DNA of 53,386 nucleotides from Acidobacteria bacterium UBA2994 (lineage in GTDB: Bacteria > Acidobacteriota > Vicinamibacteria > Vicinamibacterales > UBA8438), in NCBI GenBank assembly GCA_002346545.1, contig DEAA01000009.1:1-53386 (forward strand), written 5' to 3'. This document shows positions 42,422 to 51,923 of this stretch, piece after piece. The notes beneath the pieces are model-generated. The model was not told the DNA's origin, ran no database searches, and worked only from the letters and a program-made list of their open reading frames with translations. Both the position numbers and the translations under genes were made by a program. How positions within the stretch are numbered: the first letter of the stretch is position 1; every line of letters begins with the position of its first letter.

Positions 42422-43926
42422 GCGGGCCGGAGGAGGGCCGGCTGCACACCAGCATCCTGGTCGGCCCGCAGGGCGAGCGGCGCCGGCACCGCAAGGCACG
42501 CCAGAAAGCCGCCGCCCAGGTCGAGACCGAAGCCCGGCAGGTGCGCAAGGACGATGCGAAGGCCAAGTGGGATGCGGAGCAGGCCGAGCGTCGCGCAACG
42601 ACCTACCTGCCCGCCAGCGGTGAACCGGGGCCGGCGGCGCTCCGCACGCCCGGCAGGTTTCATCTCCCGAAGCACCAGGACACCTCCGCAACCCTCGCCG
42701 GGCAGTACCCGTTCCTGGCCGAAGGCGGCCTTGGCTCTGACGGGGTGTTCGTCGGGCAGGACCTCTACTCGGGCGGCAGCTTCGTCTACGACCCGTGGAC
42801 CTTGTACCAGCGGGGCCTCATCACCGCCCCCAACGTTGTGCTCGCCGGGATCGTCGGTTCCGGCAAGTCGAGCCTGGCGAAATCCCTGTACACGCGGTCG
42901 CTGCCGTTCGGTCGCCGCGTCTACGTCCCCGGCGACCCCAAGGGTGAGCACACGGCGGTCGCAGAGGCCGTCGGCGGGCGGGCGATCATCCTTGGCCACG
43001 GGCTCCGCAACCGCCTTAACCCCCTTGATGAAGGACACCGCCCCTCCGCAGTGTCGGACGCCGCATGGGCGATCCAGGTCGCCTCGCGTCGCCGCGACCT
43101 GATCGGCGCACTCGCGGAGACCGTGCTGGACCGATCACTCTCGCCGCTGGAGCACACCGCCATCGACCTCGCTCTGCGAGACGCGGTGCGCAATGCCGAG
43201 GTGCCGATCCTGCCGATGGTCGTCGACCGCATCCTGAACCCCAGCGATGAAGACGACGAGGACGGGCGGCTCGCAGCGGACGGGCGCCTCGTCGGCCACG
43301 CCCTGCGGCGCCTGGTCGCCGGGGACTTGCAGGGCCTGTTCGACGGCCCCTCGACAGTGCGATTCGATCCGTCGCTGCCGATGGTGTCCCTGGACCTGTC
43401 TCGCGTCGCGGAGAACTCGACGCTCATCTCCGTGCTGATGACCTGCTCCTCGGCATGGATGGAATCGGCCCTCTCGGATCCCGCCGGCGGGCAGCGATGG
43501 GTGATCTACGACGAGGCCTGGCGCTTGATGGCCTACCCGTCGCTGCTAAGACGGATGGATGCCCAGTGGAGGCTCGCCCGCCACTTCGGGATCGCCAACA
43601 TGCTGATCTTCCACAAGCTCTCCGACATCGACAACGTCGGCGATCAGGGCTCCGCGATGCGGGCGCTCGCCTCGTCCCTGCTGGCGAACGCGGAGACCAG
43701 GATCGTCTACCGCCAGGAAGCCGATCAGCTCGGCTCCACCGCGCTCGCCCTCGGGCTGACCGGCACCGAACAACACCTCCTCCCGAGCCTCGGCACGGGG
43801 CAAGGGCTCTGGCGCATCAAGGACCGCTCCTTCGTCGTCCAGCACCAGCTCCACCCCGCCGAGCTCGCCGCTTTCGACACGACCGGACGCATGAACGGGC
43901 AACTCCCGCAGGTTCACGAATCCTGA
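42418..43926 (+). CDS. VirB4-like conjugation ATPase
   Basis: 502 residues from GTG at 42418 (overlaps the upstream stop). Basic N-terminal helix, then the motor: Walker A GIVGSGKSSLAKS near 144-156, Walker B WVIYDEAW near 361-368, a RecA-like LAxxLLANAETRIVYRQ segment, and GQGLWRIKDRSF. Powers assembly of the channel and substrate transfer at the membrane. Works with the SCO6880 protein. Confidence 0.92.
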   Translation: MSGPEEGRLHTSILVGPQGERRRHRKARQKAAAQVETEARQVRKDDAKAKWDAEQAERRATTYLPASGEPGPAALRTPGRFHLPKHQDTSATLAGQYPFLAEGGLGSDGVFVGQDLYSGGSFVYDPWTLYQRGLITAPNVVLAGIVGSGKSSLAKSLYTRSLPFGRRVYVPGDPKGEHTAVAEAVGGRAIILGHGLRNRLNPLDEGHRPSAVSDAAWAIQVASRRRDLIGALAETVLDRSLSPLEHTAIDLALRDAVRNAEVPILPMVVDRILNPSDEDDEDGRLAADGRLVGHALRRLVAGDLQGLFDGPSTVRFDPSLPMVSLDLSRVAENSTLISVLMTCSSAWMESALSDPAGGQRWVIYDEAWRLMAYPSLLRRMDAQWRLARHFGIANMLIFHKLSDIDNVGDQGSAMRALASSLLANAETRIVYRQEADQLGSTALALGLTGTEQHLLPSLGTGQGLWRIKDRSFVVQHQLHPAELAAFDTTGRMNGQLPQVHES

Positions 43927-44027
43927 ACCCCCGCGCGCTCAGGACTCGCTCGGGCGGGTGAGGCGGGGCGCACCTGCTGGCTGGACGGCTTTCTCGCCGT
44001 CCGTTCACCGAGCCAGGAGGACAGCTC

Positions 44028-47000
44028 ATGTCTGCATCGCCACTATCCCCTCCCGTGAGCCGGACGCACCCGCCGGGCAGCCTGTGGCGTCACATCGCCC
44101 CGCTGCTGGTTGTCCTCCTCGTCGCCGCCGGCTCGATCGTCCTCGGCGCCTCCCCGGCGCACGCCGGCAGCCACGGCGCCGGATACGACGAAGGCCTCGG
44201 GTTCCTCGGCGCGTACAGCACGGATGTCGACGGGCGGCAGGCATACTGCATCGACCTCGGCGCCGCCGCCCCGTTCGGCCAGACCTCCGGGCCGCATACT
44301 GTGGGCTCGCTGGACTCGCTTTCGCGGCAGCAGCTCGCGGAGCTGAACTACGTCCTGGACAGGTGGGGGCAGTCGGGCGATCCGAATATCACCGCGGCAG
44401 TCGCCCTGTACGTGTGGTCGGTCGCCGACCCCGGCGTCTACAACAGCCACGGCATGTCGGGCGATGACTACTACGTCGCCCGCGCCCCGTCCGCGGTGCG
44501 AGGCACGATCCTCGGCAACCTCGCGGTGATGCGGCAGGAGGCCAGCGTGAACGCGGTCACTGACCCGTCGCTGACCCTGGCCCTGTCGATGTCGGACCAG
44601 TACGCCGGAACTCTGACCGTCGCCGCGCACCCCGCGTCGCTGCAGGGCACCGCGACGCTCACCGACGCGGTGTTCGCAGGCGAAGGTTCCTCCCGCACGG
44701 TCGGTGCCGGGCAGTACGGCATCACCGGCACCCCGGCGGACGGCGCTGCCTCGTACCGGATCGAGGCGTCGATGAGCGTGGCCGCCGCCGGGTACGGCGC
44801 AGCGGTCGACCTCTACACGACGCCGGGCGCGCAAAGGCTCATCGCGGCGGTCGCCGGTTCCTCCACCGGCCTGTCCGCGCAGGCGCAGACGCCGGTGATC
44901 GAGCTGGACTTCCAGCCCGAGGTTGGCACGCAGGTCGCCTCCCGGTTCGTGGCCGAGGGCGACGCCTTCGTGGACGAGCTGGCGGTCACGGTGACCGAAG
45001 GAATCTGGATCCGAGTTGGCGGTCAGCCGGTCGAGGTGACCGCGGTCGGCACCCTCTATGGGCCGTTCGATGAGCACCCCGTCGAGTCCGACGCCCCGCC
45101 GGCCGGCGCCCCGGTCGCCGGCACCGAGGAGGTCGTGCTGACCGGGCCGGGCTCCTACACGTCGCCGGGCACGATCACCGCCCCCGAGTCGGGGTTCTAC
45201 ACCTGGGTCTGGGCGATCGACAAGAACGCGCAGGGTGAGACGGGCAAGTATCTGACGGATTCGTTCACCGACAGGTTCGGGAGGGTCGCGGAGACCTCGG
45301 TGGTGCCGTTCCAGCCGCACGCGGTCTCAGAAGCTGACCAGCACCTTGCCGTGCCTGGCGACGCGCTGACCGACACGATCACCGTGTCCAGCTCGAACGG
45401 GGCATGGCTCAGGCGCGACGGGGCGTTCATCCCCGTCGTGTTCGAGGGCACCGCCTATCAGGTGCCCGGCACCCTGCCCCCGGCCCGGGACGGCGCCGTG
45501 CCCGCCGGCGCGGTGCCGCTGGGCGCGGTGACGGTCACGGCGGACGGCCCCGGCGTCTATACGTCGCCGGCGGTTGTCGCACCAACCGGCGGGTTCCTGA
45601 CGTGGGTCTGGGAGGTGCGAAAGAGCACGCAGCCGGAGTGGGTGCGCGACTACCTCGCCGCCGATTTCACCGACGACTATGGCATCCCGGTGGAGACGAC
45701 CTCCGTCCGCTGGCCGATCACCACGACCTCGCTGATGCGGGAGTACAACGTCCACCCCGCTGGGCGGGCGTTCGACACGGTGACGGTCACCGGGTTCCCG
45801 ACCAACCACGGCGAGTTCACCGGCGACGGCTACTGGGACGCCGATCTCGACAAGCTCGTGCACACCGTGTACGGACCGTTCACCACCGACACCGGGCTCA
45901 CCGATGACCTCGACCTCACCGGCGCCCCGGTGCTGACCTCGATCACGACGCCGGCTCGGAACGGGGTCTGGCGGCTTGGGTACACCGACGCGGATCGGAT
46001 CACCCCGACCGAGCCCGGCTACTACGTCCTGGTCACCACCTTCGAGGGCGATGACCGCGTACAGCCCTACCAGTCGTCCCCGGCGGACGTGCTGGAACGC
46101 TTCTACGTCCCACCCACCCCGGAGGTCGAGCTACCGGTCACGGTCATCACCCAGGCCACCCCGGCGGCACTCGTCGGCGAGCCGTTCGGGGACACTGCAC
46201 TCGTCCAGGGCTCGATCCCCGAAGGCGCCTCGCTCGTGTTCCGCACCTACGGACCCCAGCCCGCCGACCAGACCCCGGCGTGCGAGACGGCGTTCTTCGA
46301 GTCCGACCCGATCCCGGTCACCCGGCCCGGCGTCTACACCTCACCGACCACGACCGTCACAACGGCGGGGAACGTGTACTGGGTCGAGACCCTGTACGAC
46401 GCCACCGGGGGCGTGCTCGTGGAAGGCGCCTGCGGGGCACCCGGCGAGACCACCGTCATCAGCGAGCAGCCCGAGACGTTGACGGTCACCACGACCGCGG
46501 TCGCGACGGTCGCCCTCGGCGAGCCCGCGCACGACGCCGCGAAGGTCACCGGGACCGTCCCCGACGGGACGACGCTGGTGTTCGAGGCGTACCGGCAGGA
46601 CAGCGACAAGGCGACCTGCACCCCGGAAGAGCTCGTCTTTACCTCCGACGCCCAGACCGTCATGGGTCCAGGCGAGTACGTCTCCGAGGATGTGGTGTTC
46701 GAACAGGTCGGGACCTACTACTGGGTTGAGACGCTGCACGGCCCGGACGGCACGGTGCTGCACCATGGGTTGTGCGGGGCGCCCGATGAGACCACGACGA
46801 TCACCCCGGTGATCGTCCCGCCCGGCAGCCCGGAGTTGCCACCCGGGCTCGCGCTGACCGGCGGTGGGGACTGGTTGCTGCCCGTCGGGATCGGCGCAGG
46901 GGTCTTCACCCTTGCCGGGCTCCTCACCCTCTGGTTCGGGCGGCGCCTAGCGCTCCACCGGGAACGCACCAGCTACGTCCGTGAGGAGGACCAGGACTTC

Positions 47001-47030
47001 CACGACCTCATGGACTCCACAAACCGCTGA
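44028..47030 (+). CDS. Large LAxTG-anchored surface protein with Ig-like repeats
   Basis: 1000 residues; ATG behind AGGAGG. Signal peptide to about residue 46. The N-terminal domain has AYCIDLG, as in thioester (TQXA) adhesin domains, but the place of the reactive Gln reads TAAVALYVW, so the thioester may be absent. At least four copies of a G-x-Y-T-S-P ... Y-W-V module follow (GPGSYTSP, GPGVYTSP, RPGVYTSP, GPGEYVSE). C-terminus: LALTG (941-945), matching the class E sortase LAxTG motif, a TM segment and an unusually long 30-residue tail. It sits inside the T4SS genes and may hold donor and recipient together. Confidence 0.8.
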   Translation: MSASPLSPPVSRTHPPGSLWRHIAPLLVVLLVAAGSIVLGASPAHAGSHGAGYDEGLGFLGAYSTDVDGRQAYCIDLGAAAPFGQTSGPHTVGSLDSLSRQQLAELNYVLDRWGQSGDPNITAAVALYVWSVADPGVYNSHGMSGDDYYVARAPSAVRGTILGNLAVMRQEASVNAVTDPSLTLALSMSDQYAGTLTVAAHPASLQGTATLTDAVFAGEGSSRTVGAGQYGITGTPADGAASYRIEASMSVAAAGYGAAVDLYTTPGAQRLIAAVAGSSTGLSAQAQTPVIELDFQPEVGTQVASRFVAEGDAFVDELAVTVTEGIWIRVGGQPVEVTAVGTLYGPFDEHPVESDAPPAGAPVAGTEEVVLTGPGSYTSPGTITAPESGFYTWVWAIDKNAQGETGKYLTDSFTDRFGRVAETSVVPFQPHAVSEADQHLAVPGDALTDTITVSSSNGAWLRRDGAFIPVVFEGTAYQVPGTLPPARDGAVPAGAVPLGAVTVTADGPGVYTSPAVVAPTGGFLTWVWEVRKSTQPEWVRDYLAADFTDDYGIPVETTSVRWPITTTSLMREYNVHPAGRAFDTVTVTGFPTNHGEFTGDGYWDADLDKLVHTVYGPFTTDTGLTDDLDLTGAPVLTSITTPARNGVWRLGYTDADRITPTEPGYYVLVTTFEGDDRVQPYQSSPADVLERFYVPPTPEVELPVTVITQATPAALVGEPFGDTALVQGSIPEGASLVFRTYGPQPADQTPACETAFFESDPIPVTRPGVYTSPTTTVTTAGNVYWVETLYDATGGVLVEGACGAPGETTVISEQPETLTVTTTAVATVALGEPAHDAAKVTGTVPDGTTLVFEAYRQDSDKATCTPEELVFTSDAQTVMGPGEYVSEDVVFEQVGTYYWVETLHGPDGTVLHHGLCGAPDETTTITPVIVPPGSPELPPGLALTGGGDWLLPVGIGAGVFTLAGLLTLWFGRRLALHRERTSYVREEDQDFHDLMDSTNR

Positions 47031-47168
47031 CCGGCGGCACCCCAACCACGGTCAGCTTTCCCAGGGAGGGCGCGAACCCTGGCCGGTTCGTGCCCTCCCA
47101 CCTCGTCCGCCGCAGCTGGCGGGGTGGGCGGGTGCACCTCTCAGGCACAGCACCCGCAGGAGGCCCCC

Positions 47169-48137
47169 ATGCCCGACACCCCCGACGACGCACGCCTGAC
47201 CCTCGCGATCGCATCCGAGCCCGGCGACCGGATCACCGGCACACTCCTCGCCGCCGTCGGCGCCACCGAGACCCTCCGGCTGATCACCTCCGACACGCCG
47301 CTGCCGGGTGTCGTCGACCCGGTCGAGGGCGGCATCTGGCGGGGACGCCTTGCCCCGCGGCTCCCGGCGGCCGGCGGTGTCGACCGGGTGCGGGAGCACA
47401 CCGACCGGCTCGGGCTCTGCCTCCTCACCCCGGGCGCTGCCGGGTGGCCCGAAGGGCTGTCCGATCTCGGCGTGCTCGCCCCGCTTGCCTTGTGGGCCAA
47501 GGGCGACATCGGGGTGCTGACCAGTTCGCTGGGATCCCGTGTCACGATCGTCGGTGCGCGCGCCGCGACAGGATACGGCGAGCACGTCGCCACCGAGTTC
47601 GCCACCGACCTGGCGGGGTTGCCGCGGGTGGTGGTGTCTGGTGGGGCGTATGGGATCGACGGCGCCGCGCACGGCGCCGCGCTCACCACCCGCCCCGGCT
47701 CCACCATCGCGGTCCTCGCAGGCGGCCTGGACCGCAACTACCCGGCCGGGCACCAAGAGCTTCTCTCCCGGGTCGCGGAGTCAGGTGCCGTGCTCTCCGA
47801 GCTGTCGCCGGGTGCGGCGCCGACGAGGTGGAGGTTTCTGCAGCGGGGCCGGCTGCTGGCCGCGATCTCCGCCGCGACCATCGTCGTGGAAGCCGGGTAC
47901 CGGTCCGGGTCGCTGCACACCGCGGCCGAAGCCCACGCGCTCGGACGACCGGTCGGCGCGGTCCCCGGCCCGATCACCTCCGCGGCATCCGCGGGATGCC
48001 ACCGGCTCTTGCACGAGAAGATCGCGACCGTCATCTCCAGCGCGAGCGATATCGCCGCTCTCACCGACCCGCCCGCACCGCCCGACGCACCGGCGCGCAC
48101 GGCACCGGCCGCGAGTCCGCTCGCGTGGACCCTCTGA
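47169..48137 (+). CDS. DprA-like DNA-processing protein
   Basis: 322 residues from the ATG at 47169 behind AGGAGG. Rossmann-type DprA core: VTIVGARAATGYGEHVATEF, VVSGGAYGIDGAAHGAAL, AVLAGGLDRNYPAGHQELL, and AATIVVEAGYRSGSLHTA. DprA binds single-stranded DNA and loads RecA. Inside a transfer region it could protect or anneal the incoming strand. It could instead be an ICE-specific paralogue with a changed role. Confidence 0.9.
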   Translation: MPDTPDDARLTLAIASEPGDRITGTLLAAVGATETLRLITSDTPLPGVVDPVEGGIWRGRLAPRLPAAGGVDRVREHTDRLGLCLLTPGAAGWPEGLSDLGVLAPLALWAKGDIGVLTSSLGSRVTIVGARAATGYGEHVATEFATDLAGLPRVVVSGGAYGIDGAAHGAALTTRPGSTIAVLAGGLDRNYPAGHQELLSRVAESGAVLSELSPGAAPTRWRFLQRGRLLAAISAATIVVEAGYRSGSLHTAAEAHALGRPVGAVPGPITSAASAGCHRLLHEKIATVISSASDIAALTDPPAPPDAPARTAPAASPLAWTL

Positions 48138-48227
48138 CCGGGCGCCGACGGGCCGGGTGCACCTGCCGGACATGATCACCCCGCCGCGCACCGCCTGCCC
48201 CTCCATCGACTGCAGGGGTTGCTGCTG

Positions 48228-48788
48228 ATGCCGCGCCCCCGATACCGGCGCGACACCGACACGCCCACCGGAGTGGAAGTGCCCGTGGTGCTGCCGCTGG
48301 TCGTGATGACCGTGACCAGCGATGACACCATGACCGTCACCGTCGACGGCGCCCCGTTCCTCCCGGCGCCGTTCGCGCCACCCTGGCAGCGCGGGTCATT
48401 CGCGACGATCCTCGACCAGCTCACCGCCGGCCATGCGACCCCGCTGCGGGTGGAGGTCCGTGAAGCCGACGGGGCCATGTTCACAGACATCATCACACCC
48501 ACCCGCAAACGCACCCCACTGCCGCCGCCACCGGGAGCATCCGATGGGCTTGTCCGGGAGGCGGCTGCGCCTGTGCCGGCGGTCGGCGAGCTGGCCGTCC
48601 TGCACGGTGCGGGGTTCGTTCCCGGTGAGGATGTCGCTGTCGCGGTGATCATCGCCCACTCCGACGCCGCCCCGGACGGTACCGCCCGCGGCCTCCTCAC
48701 CCGTGCGCAGCTGTCCGCGAGCCCCACGGGCGAGGTGATCCTGTTGGGCCGGGTCTCCGGAACCTTCACCGTCGGTCACCCGCAATGA
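48228..48788 (+). CDS. ICE protein of unknown function before VirD4
   Basis: 186 residues from the ATG at 48228 (AGGGG upstream). No TM and no recognised domain; beta-rich character in both halves with a Pro-rich linker (TPLPPPPGAS). Overlaps the VirD4 start (ATGA), so it is coupled to it. A role as partner of the coupling protein is inferred only from position. Confidence 0.6.
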   Translation: MPRPRYRRDTDTPTGVEVPVVLPLVVMTVTSDDTMTVTVDGAPFLPAPFAPPWQRGSFATILDQLTAGHATPLRVEVREADGAMFTDIITPTRKRTPLPPPPGASDGLVREAAAPVPAVGELAVLHGAGFVPGEDVAVAVIIAHSDAAPDGTARGLLTRAQLSASPTGEVILLGRVSGTFTVGHPQ

Positions 48789-50581
48789 GCGCACCGCGTC
48801 ACGCCACCTCTCTCGGGGACGAGCTGTCCAACATCGGCATCGGCATCCTGATCGGCGCCGCGATCCTCGCTGGTATCCTTCGCGCCGCAGGGTCCATCGC
48901 CGCTTGGGCCACCGGCATCCCGCAACCCGCCGGAGGCATCGACGCGGGGCTCGTCGTGCTGCTGAACCCCGCGGACCCGGCCGCCGCGCTCGACGCCCCC
49001 GGCCTTCACCCCGTCGCGTACTGGGTCACCGCAGGCATACTCCTCGCCCTCGCCGGTGCTATCGGGTGGTCGGTGTGGCGGGCGCTGCGCGACCACGGCC
49101 GGCAGACAAAGGCGGACCCATACCGGATCGCGGGGATCGCTACCCGAGCCGACGTGACCCGGCACGCGTCCGCCGCCGCGCTGCTGCGCCGCGCCCGCCA
49201 CCTGCGCCCCGCCCTCCCCCGCCCTCGACCGGAGGACGTCGGGTACCGGATCGGCACCTCTCGCGGGAGCGAGGTGTGGGCGTCGGTCGAAGACAGCATC
49301 CTGCTGATCGGCCCGCCCCGCTCCGGGAAAGGCGCGCACATCGTCATCAACACGATCCTCGACGCTCCCGGCGCCGTCATCACCACCAGCACCAGACCCG
49401 ACAACCTCACCGCCACACTCCACGCCCGAGAGCGCATCGGGCCGGTCGCGGTGTTCGACCCGCAGCACCTCGCCGACTGCATCCCCGCCGGGCTCCGCTG
49501 GTCGCCGATCCGCGGATGCGAGGACCCGCTGACCGCGATGATTCGCGCCACCGGCCTCGCCGCCGGCACCGGCCTCTCCGCAGGCGGTGTCGAGGGTGGA
49601 GGGTTCTGGGAAGGCAAGACCCGCACCGCCCTCCAAGCCCTCCTCCACGCCGCAGCCCTTGACCACCGGCCACCCGCCGAACTGTTCCGGTGGACCCTCG
49701 ACCCCGCAGCAGCAGCCGACGCCGTCGCGATCCTCACCACCCACCCCGGCGCCGCGACCGGATGGGCCGACTCGCTTCAGGCGATGATCGAATCCGACCC
49801 CAGAACCCGCGACTCCATCTGGCAAGGCGTGTCCCTCGCCCTCGCCGCCCTCGCCGACCCCCGCGTCCTCGACGCCGTCAGCCCCGGTGAGGGTGAGGGA
49901 TTCGACCCGGAAGCGTTCCTCCACGCGAAAGGAACCCTCTACCTCCTCGCCACAGGAACCGGAGCGAACAACTCCGCCGCCCTGGTCGCCGCGTTCATGG
50001 AAGACCTCGTCGAAGCAGCCCGCCGCCTCGCCGCCCGCAGCCCCGGCGCACGCCTGGACCCACCCGTGCTCCTCGCCCTCGACGAAGTCGGGAACCTCGC
50101 GCCTTTGCCCTCACTGCCGACGTTGATGGCGGAGGGAGGCGGCACCGGGATCACGACCATGCCCGTGCTGCAATCGCTTGCCCAAGCGCGGGAGAAATGG
50201 TCGGAGAACGCCGCCTCCGCGATCTGGGACGCGTCGATCGTCAAGATCATCCTCGGCGGAGCATCCAACAGCCGCGACCTCCACGACCTCACCACCCTCA
50301 TCGGGGAACGCGACGAGACCACCGACTCCACCACCATCGGCGACCACGGCACCCGATCCGCGCAGCGATCCATCCGCCGCGTCCCGATCATGCCACCCGG
50401 CACCATCCGCACCCTCCCGTTCGGCACCGCACTCGTACTCCTACGCTCCGCGCCACCCATCGTCACCAGGCTCCGCACCTGGACCACCCGACCCGACGCG
50501 AGACAGCTTCGCGTCGACCGCGACCGCGTCGAGGCGATACTGCGGTGTCCCCCGGCGGAAGGCACGAGCGCACCTGATTGA
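48785..50581 (+). CDS. VirD4/TraG-family coupling protein
   Basis: 598 residues. Two TM segments (about 16-38 and 76-96), Walker A LIGPPRSGKGAHI near residues 174-186, Walker B LLALDEVGNLAPLPSLP, then GGGTGITTMPVLQSLAQ and the sensor-like SIVKIILGGASN. Brings the relaxase-DNA complex to the T4SS channel and drives DNA export. Last large gene of the transfer transcript. Confidence 0.95.
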   Translation: MSAPRHATSLGDELSNIGIGILIGAAILAGILRAAGSIAAWATGIPQPAGGIDAGLVVLLNPADPAAALDAPGLHPVAYWVTAGILLALAGAIGWSVWRALRDHGRQTKADPYRIAGIATRADVTRHASAAALLRRARHLRPALPRPRPEDVGYRIGTSRGSEVWASVEDSILLIGPPRSGKGAHIVINTILDAPGAVITTSTRPDNLTATLHARERIGPVAVFDPQHLADCIPAGLRWSPIRGCEDPLTAMIRATGLAAGTGLSAGGVEGGGFWEGKTRTALQALLHAAALDHRPPAELFRWTLDPAAAADAVAILTTHPGAATGWADSLQAMIESDPRTRDSIWQGVSLALAALADPRVLDAVSPGEGEGFDPEAFLHAKGTLYLLATGTGANNSAALVAAFMEDLVEAARRLAARSPGARLDPPVLLALDEVGNLAPLPSLPTLMAEGGGTGITTMPVLQSLAQAREKWSENAASAIWDASIVKIILGGASNSRDLHDLTTLIGERDETTDSTTIGDHGTRSAQRSIRRVPIMPPGTIRTLPFGTALVLLRSAPPIVTRLRTWTTRPDARQLRVDRDRVEAILRCPPAEGTSAPD

Positions 50582-50631
50582 CATGAGCGTCCCGGAGTGG
50601 GTCGCCGCCATTGCTTGGAGGGAGGGTCGTC

Positions 50632-51102
50632 ATGGCGATCCGCACACAGGAGTCGTTCTCGGGGTTCATCGCTTCGGAACCGCAACTCAGCCAGACGTCG
50701 AGAGGCGAAGCACGGTTCTACTCCAGGGTCGGCCAGGAGCACTACCGGAAAGAGTCGGACGGGTCGTTCACGGAGCTGGAGACCACGTTCCACGACCTCG
50801 TCGCCTACCGCGCCACGGCCGAGCGCGCCCATGAGCGGTTCGCCAAGGGCGACAGCTTCGTCGCGGAAGGCTACACGCACACGTTCGAGGATGACCGTGA
50901 CGGACGGGCCGGCGAGGAGTTCGTCGCCAAGAGGATCGGCCATGACATTGCGCGCACGCTCTACGACGTCGACCGCGTTCCCCGTTCCACCCGCAGTCCG
51001 CAACACGACGCGACAGCTGCCTCGGTGACACGAGGGGTCACCGACGACAACGCACCGCGACGGTCCTCACCGAGCCCCGCAGCCTCGGCGCCCGGGCTCT
51101 GA
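50632..51102 (+). CDS. Single-stranded DNA-binding protein
   Basis: 156 residues; ATG behind GGAGGGAGGG. OB-fold pattern of SSB: FSGFIASEPQLSQTSRGEARFYSRVGQEHY, FHDLVAYRATAERAHERFAKGDSFVAEG. Basic/Ser-rich tail; the acidic SSB tip is missing, as in many element-borne SSBs. Probably coats transferred single strand in the recipient. Confidence 0.85.
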   Translation: MAIRTQESFSGFIASEPQLSQTSRGEARFYSRVGQEHYRKESDGSFTELETTFHDLVAYRATAERAHERFAKGDSFVAEGYTHTFEDDRDGRAGEEFVAKRIGHDIARTLYDVDRVPRSTRSPQHDATAASVTRGVTDDNAPRRSSPSPAASAPGL

Positions 51103-51115
51103 ACGGAGAGGAGTC

Positions 51116-51727
51116 ATGGCACCGATCGACCACGCCCCCGCACCGGACGAACCCGAACCCGCGCCGATACACATCGACGACGCCCGTGAGCGTGAGTCCG
51201 AGCTGCAGGTCGAGCCGCCACACCCGATCAACTGGAACCTCCTCGCCGCGGAGGAAGCCGAAGCTGAATGGCTGGAACTCAACCAGTGGGTCAACTGGCT
51301 CCGCAGAACCTACGGCCTGCCCGCCGCGGTGGTCCCTCCGTTGTGGCATCGTCACCCGGAACTCGTCTGGGAGCTGTCCGCCCTGCACCTGCACTGGCTC
51401 TGCGCCTACGACCCCGAGCAGAACGGCTCCGCGCCCCTGGGCTGGCACCGTGACTTCGCCGACGCCCGCCAGAGACTCCGCGACTGGACCGCGACATGCG
51501 GCAGCCGCCTGGACAAGGACCGGCCCACACGGCAGACGAGCTGGCCCGGCGAGGAGCCCGGCCCGCCCGTCGATGACCGGCCGATCACCGATCGCGACGG
51601 AGACTTCATCCAGTTCGTCCTCGATGATGTGACCGCTCGACGCCAGGCCGAGGAGGACTTCTATGCCGGTCTCGGGGTCGACCCGGACACCGGCGAGGTG
51701 CCGGGCGATGACGAGCCAGACACCTGA
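51116..51727 (+). CDS. DUF4913 family protein
   Basis: 203 residues. The central LNQWVNWLRRTYGLPA, VVPPLWHRHPELVWELSALH and GWHRDFADARQRLRDW match the DUF4913 pattern found in actinobacterial plasmids and ICEs. Acidic ends, no TM. Function unknown. Overlaps the excisionase start. Confidence 0.8.
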   Translation: MAPIDHAPAPDEPEPAPIHIDDARERESELQVEPPHPINWNLLAAEEAEAEWLELNQWVNWLRRTYGLPAAVVPPLWHRHPELVWELSALHLHWLCAYDPEQNGSAPLGWHRDFADARQRLRDWTATCGSRLDKDRPTRQTSWPGEEPGPPVDDRPITDRDGDFIQFVLDDVTARRQAEEDFYAGLGVDPDTGEVPGDDEPDT

Positions 51728-51923
51728 CCGTGGCATCGGCGAGGTCGAGCCGTTGTGGTGTCCGAAAGACGCCGCCGAGTTTCTGAGCGTCTCCCAGGCC
51801 ACGCTCTCGCGGTGGCGTCGCGAGAAGGTGGGGCCGCCGTTCGTGCAGGTCGGCGGTGTCTACCGCTACAGCCCCGTCACCGTGCGCGCCTGGGTGCGCG
51901 AGCAGGAGTCCGCGCATGGCTGA
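51708..51923 (+). CDS. Excisionase-like winged HTH protein
   Basis: 71 residues from the ATG at 51708. MerR/AlpA-type HTH: LWCPKDAAEFLSVSQATLSRW, then RREKVGPPFVQVGGVYRYSPVTVRAWV. Size, fold and an 8-bp overlap with the integrase gene point to the recombination directionality factor (Xis) that favours excision. Confidence 0.85.
   Translation: MTSQTPDRGIGEVEPLWCPKDAAEFLSVSQATLSRWRREKVGPPFVQVGGVYRYSPVTVRAWVREQESAHG

Larger units (their letters stand above)
34144..50575 (+). repeat. Recurrent G(T/C)GCACCT motif at transfer-gene junctions
   Basis: Copies at 34144-34151, 36119-36126, 41586-41593, 43968-43975, 47132-47139, 48157-48164 and 50568-50575. All are plus strand and 20 to 63 bp before a start codon. 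Six lie in true gaps and the last in the final codons of VirD4. Meaning unknown; a regulator or ParB-type binding site, or an RNA element, are options. Confidence 0.5.
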
